A stretch of 64,000 nucleotides of DNA from Cercis canadensis (GCA_003255065.1 QAOA01003631.1:124001-188000), one strand, 5' to 3'. Counted from the first letter of the stretch, positions 22,905 to 39,107 are shown. The notes: generated by a model not told the origin, from the letters alone. Numbers and translations are program-made.

Positions 22905-23952
22905 CATCTAGTTCAAGCCCCACTATTCTTTTATATATTATTTTGCTTCTGCCCCTTGCACCTCCCATTTAGGCTTCTCTCCTTCATTGAAATTGCAAAA
23001 AACTCACGCTCTTGCTCTTAAATCTCTCAGATCACTCTCATCAACTTGCTTCAGTTTTTCTTTCTATGCTACAAGGCATATTGTAAGTTTTACATTTTTT
23101 TTGTGGGGTCCTTTACTAGTCATGTTTCTCAAATAATCAAATCACCAATACTTCATCCAAATTTGAAGATTTAGAAACGAATTTGGAGTGAGTTGTTCTT
23201 GTCACTTTAACAACAAATGTTCATAAATCATAAATAAAAGAGAGAGTTCAATTTAAGAGCGAAAGAATTGAGAGTACAGACGCTTTTCTTGCGTTTGAAA
23301 AAAGTAGTACATCTATTATTCTCGCTTTCAGTATTCACTATTCTCTCACATGGGGTGTTCCACCCGGGACAGTAATTGGAGCAAGTTTGACCATTGTTTT
23401 TCTTTTTTTCAAAAACTTTTTTTTTAAGTTATAATCTCGGAATTGAATATTAGGGGTTGTAAAAATGATGACATAACAAAAATAATTTGCATTACCAAAA
23501 AAAAAGATAATTTGGCCCTTTCTTAAAAGACCAGAAGAATAAAAAATGATTAAAATAAATAAATGAAATTAAGGAATTCTCAAACTCGAGACCGTACAAT
23601 ATGAACGGCCCAAGCCCTCCTCAGCCAGCCTATCCGCGAGTGACTACAAAAAAATTACAATGATGTTCCACCAATTTCGCTAAATTGAAGTATGTGATTT
23701 ATGTTTTATGGATTTTTTTTTAAAACAAAATTTAACTTCTTTTGCAGGAAGTAAACATTCGCATTCAATGATATTAATAAGGGCCATCCACGTAATGGGT
23801 ATTGGATAGGTTTCTCAACTTTTTTTGAGTTTGATAATTTTGAATCAATTAGCTGATTATGGAATAATGATGTCCTTTTTGTATAAGTCTAAGTTCAATA
23901 ATTGATACTGCTTTTAAATTTCACTTTCAGCTCAATTACGACTTTTGTTTGA
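22905..23952. other. Intergenic downstream of PP2C
   Basis: Begins with the PP2C 3' UTR and then becomes AT-rich. No gene seen until the short coding-like scrap that follows. Confidence 0.5.
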
Positions 23953-24153
23953 CGATGGAACGCCACACTTTTTAAAGTCAATGGAGTCGTTGTTGGGGAA
24001 TTCGAAGACGGAATCGACGAGGTTCTTGGGTTGCACAAGGTTGTTGAAATTACAGGTCCAATCAGCTTCGACCCAGTTCGATTGAATGCCAGAGGCGGTG
24101 GGAGACAGAAAGAAATTGAGTGTGAATTAAACTCGAATTTTGAAAAATATTAA
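23953..24153 (+). pseudogene. Unidentified gene fragment
   Basis: An open stretch ending in TAA at 24151 reads FKVNGVVVGEFEDGIDEVLG, then LHKVVEITGPISFDPVRLNA and RGGGRQKEIE. It is balanced in composition and lies inside AT-rich DNA. Just upstream, another frame reads RLLFDDGTPHF after a good acceptor (TTTCACTTTCAG, ending 23931), suggesting an exon with one frame break near 23970. I do not recognise the family. It could be the remnant of a moved or lost gene, or an exon of a gene I cannot assemble. No flanking exons were found. Confidence 0.45.
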
Positions 24154-24180
24154 TAAAAAATAAAGTGATACTAAATTATA

Positions 24181-24185
<5 letters not shown>

Positions 24186-24226
<41 letters not shown>
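24186..24226. repeat. (TA)n microsatellite
   Basis: About 20 TA units at the left edge of the foldback region. Confidence 0.97.
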
Positions 24227-24228
<2 letters not shown>

Positions 24229-24297
24229 TATTTTAATAAAAAACAACATTTAGCTAAATTTTTATTTTTCTATTCGCATGGAGAAAGAGAGGTCGGA

Positions 24298-24905
24298 CAA
24301 ATTGGCTATAATAATACATTTTTATAAATTATTTATATAAATTAAATAATTTTTAAATTATTTACTTAAAATTGATAATTTTAAATATTTTATTATTTTT
24401 TAAAATGGAAGTAAAACACATTATACACAAATAAAATGTGTATAAACTGAACACATTATAAAGCATTTTGAACCAATCACGTGTTTACTATTCACATAAA
24501 AAGACTTAAAAAAACGTGAAACTAAACACTATTTAGGATCTAAAGTGTGTTTACTTGAAAAAATATAATGTTTTACCCTATAAAGCATGTTTACTTTGAA
24601 CACGCTTTAGAAGATAAAACATCATGTTTTATGTCCTAAAATGTGTTCAAAGTGAACACGCTTTAGACCCTAAAGCGTGTTCAATTTCACGTTTTTTCAA
24701 ATATTTTATTGTGAATAGTAAACAAGCGATTGATTCAAATATTTTATAGCGTATTCAGTTTATACACATTTATTTGTGTATAACGTGTTTCGCTTTTGTT
24801 TAAAAAATAATAAAATATTTAAAGTTGTTTATTTTAAGTAAATAGTTTAGAAATTATTTTTTTTATATAAATAGTTTACAAAAGTGTATTATTGATATCA
24901 ATTTG
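24298..24905. mobile_element. Foldback (long inverted-repeat) element, non-coding
   Basis: The left half (from CAAATTGGCTATAATAATACA) and the reverse complement of the right half (GCAAATTGATATCAATAATACA) align almost throughout, giving arms of about 300 bp around a centre near 24600-24640. The centre holds nested short repeats of the type GTGTTCAAAGTGAACACGC and CTAAAGCGTGTTCA. No coding capacity. It looks like a foldback MITE; superfamily and target duplication were not settled. The RNA of either strand would form a long hairpin. Confidence 0.8.
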
Positions 24906-25343
24906 CCGCCAAATGGGCTATGATCAATTAATATCAATATAAAGTTAAGTTTGCCCCCAAAATAGAAAAAGTTAAGTTCCAAAAAATTAACATAAAACTT
25001 CTTAATCTTAATTATAAAGTTGATAAGATAAGATTATTGATGGAAGAATAAGTATTTACTTGAATTAACAAAGATAAATATTTGATTCATAATATTTTGA
25101 TAAAAACAATTTATATAATCTATGTAATTGATATATGGTTTAAACCATTCAAATACAGGTTATTATTTTTACACTTATTTAAAAAGAAATTATAAATTCC
25201 GTGAACTTCTCAGGTCGTGTTCAAACGTCAAATAGATGATTGGTTCATGATATACTCATAGTGACAGCTTTTAAAAGGAAAAGATAAAAATAGTGGGAGA
25301 AGATTACATAGCTTTCGATAATGACATGGCAACAAGCTTCTTT

Positions 25344-25345
<2 letters not shown>

Positions 25346-25427
<82 letters not shown>

Positions 25428-25431
25428 NTTT
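25346..25431. repeat. Poly-T run with an ambiguous base
   Basis: An almost pure run of about 85 T with an n at 25428. Homopolymers of this length are rarely sequenced accurately, so the true length is uncertain. A second n lies at 25853. Confidence 0.95.
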
Positions 25432-25853
25432 AATTAAAAAATAAAAGCAAAAAGATTTGATTTTATGACTGCATCAAAAAAATCCGGCCCATTAATTCTA
25501 GTATTACACTTTATCAACTTATTTACACATTTATTATAGTTTCAAATTTATTTATCTTAACATTATTTTTTAAAAAAAAAATTAAAAGCTAAAAAAAAAG
25601 TTAGAAGTGTATTAGATTCCACCAAACATGTCGCATGCCAGCTGGCGTGTTCCTTCCGGACACGCGGCGTGTCCACTCCGTCCATGAATTCCAACCTTTA
25701 ATGACACATTTCTTTTGGCTGTAAGCACCTCACTGTTTTTCTTTTGGCTATGTAAAAAATAAAGCATGCGAAGGAGCCTTTGATTGGGGGGTGGTTGGTG
25801 GCTGTGTAAAAAAAGAATAGAGAGATAAAAGAAGAATAGTGAACACCGGTTGN

Positions 25854-25895
25854 TCCCCAAAGACATTGTTTCATACTTTCTGAACATCATATTAT
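25854..25895. repeat. 42-bp segment identical to a pyruvate-kinase gene intron segment
   Basis: Begins TCCCCAAAGACATTG and ends GAACATCATATTAT. It is identical to 36663-36704 and in the same orientation. The base at 25853, just before the match, is n. Confidence 0.9.
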
Positions 25896-25940
25896 CTGTC
25901 AATCGGCGTATCCAGTAGGGTCAATTGTGCAGATTTATAT

Positions 25941-26475
25941 ATTTTTTTTAATTTTAATTTTTTTAAAATTGTAATATTTAAGTAAATAAATTAAAAAAAG
26001 TTAATAATTGTATAAATAAATTGTCAAAGTATAATATTTGAGTAAAAATGCCCAAAACACAATATTAAAATAGAAAATAACATGGCTCAGCCAAAAGGCT
26101 TATAATAATGAATGGACTATGAACCTATGTGACAATGACTGACACTTGCCGAATAGAAAACGTGATCATGGTCTTAGTCTTAGGATGTGAATTTTGAAAA
26201 CAAATATCACACACTTTGATTTAAATATTATATTTTATCAAAAATTATGTATTTATGATATTTTTTTAATTTATTTATGTAAATATTGTAGTTAGTTGGT
26301 GGGAACTATTTGACATGCCATATGGCCAATAGCGTTCCTGCATCTCTAGATTATATTTTTTTTTAGTTTTCTAAAATTACAATATTTATATAAATAAGTT
26401 TTAAATTATAATATATACGTAAATTAGTTCTCCAAGTATAATATTTGAGTCAAAAAGCCCCAAATAGCACCAAAA
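25941..26475. repeat. Diverged AT-rich direct repeat pair
   Basis: Segments near 25941-26065 and 26351-26475 share a recognisable order of words (TAAAATTxxAATATTTA..., then AAGTATAATATTTGAGTxAAAAxxCCC). They look like old copies of one AT-rich repeat, with about 285 bp between them. Family unknown. Confidence 0.5.
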
Positions 26476-26559
26476 TCTATTATCCAACAATGCATGGCCA
26501 TTTGTGAAGTTGCATCCATATAATAAAGCTACTATTATCTTTATCATAAAATTAAGGAG

Positions 26560-26768
26560 ATTTTTTTATATATTTTTAGTATTTATGTAGCATGTCATAC
26601 TATATAAAAATAGTTAATATATGAATGACATGTATATAAGTTAACTATTTTTAAGTTTATTTAAAAATAAAATAAAATATATTTTATATCTAATAAAATA
26701 TAAAAATTATGTATGCTTGCTATGTCAGTATAATATAATATACTCATATAATATTATAGAATCCCCTA
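26560..26768. mobile_element. MITE-like element, copy 1
   Basis: About 200 bp sharing clear blocks with 39108-39294: ATGTAGCATGTCATACTA, TATGAATGACATGTATA, AAGTTTATTT and TATGCTTGCTATGTCAGT. Its ends carry weak inverted repeats (TGTCATACTA against TAGTATGACATAC in copy 2). Non-coding. Confidence 0.65.
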
Positions 26769-27065
26769 AAATTAAAGGTTAAACTTCTTTGAGAAGAGTC
26801 TTCTTAGATTGATGGTTTACCTCACTATGTTCTAGCCTGGAAATGTTTGGCAAATTTCAACTCTTCTCTAATTAATTTTTTAATTCTTACAGTTTGATTA
26901 CTAGCTACTTGAAAAAGGAGAAACAGAAAAAGGAAATAAATAGAGACAACAAAAAACAACACACACCAAAAGAAGAGTGAAGGTGAATAAAATGAAAATG
27001 TTATGATTTCTATTTATTAACTCTTAATAAAAAAAAAAGGTTTTAAAGACGGTTTTTTTTTTTAC

Positions 27066-27167
27066 CATTAATACTTTATCACACAATAATGAAAGTATAT
27101 TATAGATCTCGTAAAATTTGTTCATTAATATTTATTATCACACAACAATAAAAGTATATTATAGATC
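27066..27167. repeat. Imperfect tandem duplication
   Basis: Two roughly 43-bp units (27066-27108 and 27123-27167) begin CATTAATA and end AAAGTATATTATAGATC. Confidence 0.7.
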
Positions 27168-27749
27168 CAAAGAAACAGGCTACCCTTAATTATTGTGTAA
27201 TCTCCACTGAATTAAAAAAAAAAACACATTATAAACATAAGTATCTTATAAAAATCTCCAAGAGAAAAATTATTGAGAAATAACTCAGTTTTAATTTCTT
27301 GTACTCTTTTTATTTTCTTTCTTGACGAGGAGCACATAAACGACTCGAATCTCATATCTGTAGGACTCACTTTTACTTTTTATTTTTTTTCTTTTGAAAT
27401 TTTTATGGTAGAACACGTTGGCAAGCACCCACTTTTTTCTCACTTAATCAAAAAAAGAAAAAGAAAAAAGTTCTTACTTATCTAACTTTTTCTTGAGCAC
27501 GTTTTGCTTAATATTTATTAATCAGTATAAAAACAAACAAAAGTAACTATCTGTCTTCAGTTTCATATTTTTTATTTTTTTTATTTTTTTTTCTGCTAAA
27601 GAATCAGTTTCCTATCAATTAAAAGTTCCAGAATAACTTATTGTGACAGTCTAAGTTTCTAACAGTATATCATTATTCTTAATGAGATAATGGAACATAG
27701 AATATTATGAAGATTACAAAGAATTATATATTCCATTTATTATTAATCG

Positions 27750-27759
27750 TATATAAATA
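27750..27759 (+). promoter_or_regulatory. TATA box of the spermine synthase gene
   Basis: TATATAAATA lies about 30 bp ahead of a GA-rich leader that starts near 27785-27800 and looks like 5' UTR. Inferred from position and motif. Confidence 0.55.
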
Positions 27760-27784
27760 TCGCTTAGACTCCATTACCGTCCAA

Positions 27785-29139
27785 AGTAAGCTGAAGGTTG
27801 CAGAAGAGGGAGAGACAGCGAGAGAGAGAAGCTGGAGAAAGTGGTGGAGAGTCTCTCTGTCCTTGCTACCCATTCAATAGGGCCCTCTTCACAGAAGAAA
27901 ATCCAGAGAAGTACACTCTCACTGCCATTAACGTCAGGCAAGGTTTATTTCTCTATCTGCTTCTATGATCTTTTCACTACTCTATCACTGTCCTCTTATT
28001 CATCTTGTCTCCACGATAAAACTTTTGAGGTTCTGCCCCATATTGTGGCTTTTCCATTTTGTTCATTTTGTGTGGTCCAACCCTTTAATTTGCCCAAGCA
28101 GCGGGTGCTGCAATTTCTCGCTTTTTCTTTTTCTTCAGACATTTTTGTTGAACCCTAGCGTTTCTATTTGGTTCTGCAGAAAATCGCACGACACCAAAAT
28201 TGGAAATTTGTGTTTGTCATATATTAGGCAACGAAAGAAAAAAAAAAAAAAACTGTATCGAACCCAGTGTACGATATTAATTACTAGTTTAAGCGCTTCA
28301 ATTAGTAATCTAGCATAATCTGGGGAGCATAAGGTTTTGCATGCATTTTCTCTTATTTTCACACGGTTTCTTTTCAGCGAAACGGAGTATTGGAATTATT
28401 TTCTATTTTTTTACGCGTGCAAAGTTCTAATTTTTCTCTGTTTCTCTGTTTTGAGCTTTCTTCTTATGGGGATTCTAATAATTTTTGAATATCTCCATTG
28501 TCACTGGGGGGAGATTTATTAACTTGGTCGGCACGTCGTTGTTATGATAATTCGATTGACTGAACAAGTTATTATAATAATTGGATTTCTGACTAAATAA
28601 AATATAACTTGAAAATGGCAAGATAGATAAATTTTTTTAATCATGTTCGCTTCCTGTGATCCCATGAAATCAGAGCTTAAGCTTAGCTAGGAAAGGGAAT
28701 AGTTCATTGATTCACGTTATTGACAGATTCTTTGATGCAGCACCCAGAATGCGTCAATCACGCCTCAGTTGCCATTCATTGTTCTTGTTCTTGGAAACTT
28801 TCTATTTGAGCTGGGGATTATTCTGATTTCATTATGCTTTTATTGATATCCGAGTTATTAATATAGATCTTCTACTGATATTTTGACTTTTTTCCCTTGA
28901 TCACCGACTCCATTATTATCAGCTATATATTTCCATAGAAAAGAAAAAATCAACGGCCTTTTCAGTTGCCTTGTATTTCCCCTTTTTCTCTATGCGATGT
29001 GTTTTTAAGTCTCTGTTTTTGTCTTCAGAACTTATGTAAAGGGAATTAGATTTTGGTCTTTCAATTCGTTGTTGAAGTTATTTCTGATAATTATATTTTG
29101 TAATCCAGACGCTGGAGCCAGAGAAGAAAAAGATAATCT
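27785..29139 (+). other. 5' leader of spermine synthase with a likely UTR intron
   Basis: GA/CT-rich leader sequence (27800-27940) is followed by a plausible donor AG|GTTTATTT at 27942/27943. A matching acceptor TAATCCAG ends at 29108, giving a 5' UTR intron of about 1.17 kb. The stretch has several short open frames but no convincing gene. Confidence 0.45.
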
Positions 29140-33462
<4,323 letters not shown>

Positions 33463-34198
33463 CTTTCCATATTTTAGGGTAGTAGTTAAATATGGAAAAA
33501 TAGAAACTAAGGGGATATATTTACACATATTGTGAGCGATTAGCTGTGTTTAACTGTGCTCATAATCGTGGAAGCCTATTTAATATTACTAAGATTGCAT
33601 TAAGATCTTTATTTCCTTCATTTTATTGTATTACTAGCTTTTACACTTGTAAAATATCCATCCATACATGAGTTATTATTAATATTTCAAAATAGTTTGT
33701 TATGCAAATATTGAGTTTTAATAAAAATTGATTCTATACCGTTGTACTTTGAACTGCTTTTTTGAAACCTAATCTTACTAAACCGAATAAACCCTCAATG
33801 AATTTATACTTGACCTCTATCCGTACGAGTCTTCGCCAAAACTTGGTTAAAACAGATGTTGGAATTGGTCAGCCGTGAATGAAAATGTGGACAGCTTTCT
33901 CGACTAAATGAGATATTAGCTGCAACTAGATTGATCGAATTTAAGGTTGGGTTTTCCCTCCAAAAAAGAAAAAAAAAAAAAGTTGAGATTGGGCTTTTGC
34001 TGCTCAAAGAAAAATGCGAGTTGGGTTTTTTTTTCATTGTAAGCCCAAGGCTCCAAACAAAACCTAGTGATCCTAGTCATAAAGTAGTCACTATATTTCT
34101 TTTCTTTACATGACAAAATAAGGCAGTAAATTAACTTTTATGAGATTTACAGAAAATAAATCAAGTAGCATTGGATGTAATAAACAAAAAAAATAAAG
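33463..34198. other. 3' flank of SPMS
   Basis: Holds the 3' UTR and then AT-rich sequence with short A and T runs. No gene seen. Confidence 0.5.
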
Positions 34199-34683
34199 GT
34201 TTAAATGTATTGCAGGTCTATAGTTTAGACGAATTTTAAATTAGATCTTTATAGTATTTTTTTTTTGGTCTTTATAGTTTGAATTTTTTTTAATTAAGTC
34301 TTTGCCGTCACTCTCAATTATAACTCCGTCATTTTAGTGCTCATATGACAAATAACTTATTTATGTAACAATAAAAGAAGCTAACGTAGCGCCAAAGTAG
34401 CACAAAAATTGTCACCTCATCATTTTTACCAACTTCAAACTTCAAGAGGAAAAATAATGAGTGACAATTTTTGTATCACTTTGACGTCACATCAATTTCT
34501 TTTATTGTCACATATATTAGTCATTTTCCATGTGAGTACTAAATTGACAGAGTTATAACTAGGGATAACCACAGAAACACAATTAAAAAAATTTCAAACT
34601 TTAAAGATCCCAAAAGAAAAAAAAAATTATAGAAATCTGATTCAAAATTCTTCTAAATTATAGAACATGAAATACATTTAAAC
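34199..34683. mobile_element. Long-TIR MITE (Mutator-like by appearance)
   Basis: Starts GTTTAAATGTATTGCAGGTC and ends in the near reverse complement (GAAATACATTTAAAC). The two arms of about 220 bp align over most of their length, with shared words such as AATTGTCAC and ACAATAAAAGAA, leaving a short centre near 34430-34450. Non-coding. Flanking A-rich sequence hides any target duplication, so the Mutator assignment rests on long TIRs only. Confidence 0.8.
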
Positions 34684-35302
34684 AAAAAAAAATGACCGAG
34701 AGTTATTTTCTTTTTCCTAAAAAAAAAAAGCACCACTAAATACATGGGCTTTGATGTTGAACCAATAACCCAAAAGAGACGTTAGTGTATCAGTCTAGGA
34801 GCGGTCCAGTTTCTAATTTCGTTGCCATTTTTGGATAGTAAATGAAATTGATGGTTGGCAAGGCAACATGATGATTTGTCAATTTGGTTCCAGATTCTGC
34901 CACGTATCTAATCTTCAGTGAATCTGGCACACGCCCTCCACACTCCCCTTCCTTTGTCACATTATCGTGTTAGTGTACCCTTTCCCCTTTTCTCTCCCAA
35001 CTTTGTAGCAGACAAAATTCCACACACACAGCAGCTCGATAATCTTTCTTGTGGTTTCCATGTAAGCTATACTCTTCTATACAATACACGTTTTTTTGGA
35101 AGAAATTTTTTGTCTGAAAATGAGTGAAACTTGAAAGAAACCAGATATTTTCTCGTTTCTTATCGGATTATATATAATTTTTCCATTCTATATGGCTTGT
35201 AATTGACATGCTTTGATTCATTCAAGATTTTGAGACGAGATTAATTCTGTCTTGTAGGATTAGCAGTTCCCTTGTATAAATGATTCTGAGAATCTCCAAG
35301 AG
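34684..35302 (+). other. Promoter and 5' UTR region of the pyruvate-kinase-like gene
   Basis: No coding sequence seen. The CT-rich part at 34925-35060 looks like leader sequence. A candidate UTR intron donor (CCATGTAAGC) lies near 35060, with an acceptor (TCTTGTAG) near 35258; both are tentative. Confidence 0.4.
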
Positions 35303-38300
35303 ATGAGTTTAGAGGCGCTTTCAGCTTGGATGGCAACTACTCAGAGGACACTTCCTACCCATGTAATTTGCTAATTAGCACTTCTATTTCAATAAGCTAA
35401 CTCAATTGCTTTGCTGTATATCTCCATGGGATCTTAATATGAGCTGAAATACTCTAAGTCAGTCAAGTTGCGTTCATGAGAAAGCAAAAATTGAAAACCT
35501 AAAAGATGATGATCTAATGAGTAAATATCAGTGATTTATTCAATATGATTATGATTATATGTAAAAAATGTTGCAGAGTACCTAATTATATTCCTACTCC
35601 ATTAAGGACTTTAATTAAGCACTCGAGCTTTTTTATGATCTAAATGGAACAGTTATGTCCTGAGAAACCAATCCAAGCCTAATGCTTCTGTGCGTTTGCA
35701 GGCCATTCAAACAGCTGATCTCTCAATATATTCATATTCCAACACAAGGAGAAAGTTCATACACCTAAAATATAGATTTCATGTAAAGCAGCCATTTGAT
35801 GCCGTTTGGTTATTAGGCAGACACAGGGGGAAACTGTCACCCAGATCTTTAGTTTTTGCCCTACCAAATGACAGCAATGGAGGTGAGAGATGCCTTTCAA
35901 ATGCTAGCACAGATTATCAAACGTTCATTCCTTCGGAAAACAGTGAGAGCTACAGCAATTCAGATCAAGAAGCTTGTGCTTTACTTTCACAGTCAGGAGA
36001 AAACCTGTCTCCGAATGCACGATACCTGGGTGATCATAAACCCCTTATCGATAAAATGAAGGCTGTTCACTTACATGTATTAGCGTCAGAACAATGGAAT
36101 GCATCTAGTCTCAAAATATGTCACAGGTAAATTCTTTTACGTATCAGTAATCTTCCTATTTAGATGCAAATACTTGTTATATATCCTGAGGAATGTTGAT
36201 AGCGGAATCACAATTAACTGATCCTACAATTTTCTTCCCCTCATTTTTTTTCAATCCCATGTGCCATCTGAAAGGATCTTTAATGAAGTAATAGTATCTT
36301 GTAAATTGTTTACTTCTTCTTCTGTTAACCTAGCCATGCTACTCATGTTTATTACAAAACTATTGTATTCATTGTTTTATCAATAACCCAATACACAATA
36401 ATCTCTTGTTTCCAACTCAAGCTAACATGTTTTATATCTATTATGACTCTCAGTCCAATACTATTCTCCCACGTTAAGTATCAGTTTTTGTCATGGCTCT
36501 GCTGTCACACTACACTTTTTGTTGATTGAGCTGACGATCTAAACATATGGTAATGTCTGTCTCATAGCTTGTTGTTTCAACAAGCATAACATACATAATG
36601 CGAAAATAGTGTAATATACCCTGCACAGTATCCTCTTTTTCAAGGGAATCATTACTGTGTTTTCCCCAAAGACATTGTTTCATACTTTCTGAACATCATA
36701 TTATTTATGTGCTATTTCCAAGCAGAAACTATGTGGTAAGTGCTACAAACTTAATACATCATCTGGCATTGAAATGCTTGGACATTGAGCAGCTCAAGGA
36801 AGATGTTCCTTTCATTGGTCTTTGGAATTTGGAGACCGTAAATTCATGCATCCTTCCTAGTCTTGCTGCTGGCATCCAGTTGATGGAGAACAATGCAGGA
36901 AGTGTCAAGCAAAAAAAATTACACCAACAAAAGCTTGCAATGATCACTATGCATACAATGAGGAAGAAAGTAGTCTCCAACAGAAACATATTATTGGGCC
37001 CACTTCAGGAAGAAAGAAGTACACATATCATGGTTACTCTTGGTGATGAAGCTATTAATAGTGATGAACTAATAACAAATATTCTGAAGGCAGGAACATC
37101 TGTTATTCGAATCAATTGTGCCCATGGAAATCCAAGTGTCTGGAACGAGATAATCAATAAAGTGAAACATAGTTCTCAAATGCTGGAGAAACCATGTCGT
37201 ATTCTCATGGATTTAGCTGGACCAAAGCTCCGAACAAGCAAACTGAAGCCTGGTCCATCTGTGATCAAAATATCTCCTAAGAAAAATGCTACTGGAAATG
37301 TGATCTCCCCAGCTCAAGTTTGGCTGTCCCACGAGGGAGCTGATGCCCCACCAAGTCATTTGTCTCCTGATGCAGTTCTATTCATAGATAACCAAGAATT
37401 TCTTAGTGAGCTCAAGGTAGGTGACACTCTGAGATTCTGTGATGCAAGAGGAAAGGATAGGAGACTTAAGGTTTCTAGAAGATTTCATTTTCTGGGAGGT
37501 ACTGGCTATGTGACTGAGTGTACTAGGACTGCTTATGTTAAATCAGGAACAGAATGCTGTGTTAAGAGGAAAAAAGGAAAATTTCTAGCCGGACAAGTGG
37601 TTGATATCCCTGCCAAGGAACCATATATTAGATTGAGGGTTGGGGACTTGTTAGTTATATCACGAGATAGCTCATGTGAAGAGTATGAACCATCTTCAAC
37701 CACAAGGGGTGCTCACATGATAACTTGCTCTTCAGGCCTTCTATTTGATTCTGTCAAACCAGGAGAGCCCATTGCTTTTGATGATGGAAAGATTTGGGGA
37801 GTTATCCAGGGAAATAGTATTTCAGAGATTGTTGTCTCTATCACTCATGCTGGTCCAAAAGGCACCAAACTTGGATCTCAGAAGTCAATCAACATACCAA
37901 ATAGCAATATTCGTTTTGAGGGATTCACTTCAAAAGATTTGATGGATCTTGAATTTGTTGCTGCTCATGCTGACATGGTGGGAATGTCATTTGTCCGAGA
38001 TGTTAATGATATTGTTGTACTTCGCCAAGAATTGGAGCAGCGGAAGCTTCACAACTTGGGAATTGTCTTGAAGATTGAGACTAAGAGTGCATTTGAGAAT
38101 TTGCCTATGATGCTATTAGAGGCAATGAAATCCCCCAATCCCTTGGGAGTCATGATTGCCAGAGGAGATCTTGCAGTTGAGTGTGGGTGGGAAAGGTTGG
38201 CTCATATACAGGAGGAAATTCTATCTATTTGCAGTGCTGCTCATGTACCAGTTATCTGGGCAACACAGGTCCTTGAGTCACTTGTCAAGTCTGGAGTGCC

Positions 38301-38643
38301 CGCCAGAGCTGAGATTACTGATGTGTCTACTGGAAGGAGGTTGGTTGCAATTTTTTTATCCTGACATTCAATCACAAATGCTATTGATTGCATGTCATCA
38401 TTTTGATAATCAAATATATAAACTTCGATCATGCATATAAACCTGACGCAGCTAAAAAATGCAGAGAAAGATTTACAGTTTTACATATTTGGGTTTTCTT
38501 CTTGCAGGGCAAGTTGCATAATGTTGAACAAAGGAAAAAATATTGTGAAAGCTGTTACATTTCTGGATACCATTCTGCACAACAGCTCCAAACAGATGAA
38601 AGCAAAGCTGAAGCCTCTTGTGCTGTCTAGCCAAATCTTATAG
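35303..38643 (+). CDS. PKP4: Plastidial pyruvate-kinase-like protein (PKP4 type)
   Basis: Exons 35303-35362, 35702-36126, 36726-38339 and 38508-38643 total 2235 nt (744 residues), all phases consistent. The first ~150 residues are Ser/Thr/Arg-rich and could hold a chloroplast transit peptide. Pyruvate-kinase landmarks are present but divergent: RINCAHG (290-296) for [17 protein letters not shown] (323-332) for LDTKGPEIRT; the catalytic KIE (611-613); [10 protein letters not shown] (638-647); WATQVLESL (673-681); PARAEITDV. The chain stops soon after the barrel (…VLSSQIL), so the usual ~120-residue C-terminal regulatory domain is absent. The substrate and K+ loops are altered, so true pyruvate kinase activity is doubtful. 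Arabidopsis At3g49160 is, from memory, the counterpart. Confidence 0.88.
36663..36704. repeat. Partner of the 42-bp segment at 25854
   Basis: Lies in the second coding intron of the pyruvate-kinase-like gene, just ahead of the acceptor at 36724-36725. Identical over 42 bp to 25854-25895. Confidence 0.9.
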
Positions 38644-39107
38644 CCGTACTCATTTAAGGGATAATCCCAACAGACTAGGTATGATGGTGAATTCCTTGGT
38701 CACTTAAAGCAAGTGGGTTTAAAGTTTTTTTCTCTCCAAATACCATGAAGTTAAAGTTACTCTTTATCAGACTATGTATGATGCTGAATTCCTAATTGAA
38801 AAGTTGATTGATGGCACGCTAGGCTGTCTACTGTCAAGACACGAGTTTCCTTCTGTGATGCTGAAGGTTGCGGAAATGCGATATCATAAAGCCAAAGGAA
38901 AACAACTAAAGAATTCGTTGAAATTATATATAACTACTACGCTTTAAAGTACTTGAGGAAAAGCTATAGGTAAAACAACTAAAGAATTTAATTCATTTAT
39001 GTCATATATCTCTAGTTGTAAGCTTTTTCATGAACCAAACAATCAAGTAGTCGGCAGACATTTGATACTCCAAAAATTCATTCGTTTTAATATATATATA
39101 AAAAAAA
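38644..39107. other. 3' flank of the pyruvate-kinase-like gene
   Basis: 3' UTR and AT-rich spacer up to a MITE. No gene seen. Confidence 0.5.

Noticed and set aside
25658-25674. Palindrome GGACACGCGGCGTGTCC
   Set aside because: Eight-bp arms around one base. No T-run or neighbouring gene supports a terminator or a binding site.
27841-28318. Overlapping plus-strand frames ahead of spermine synthase
   Set aside because: They lie in the 5' leader or UTR intron, lack conserved motifs and are T-rich. No uORF claim can be supported.
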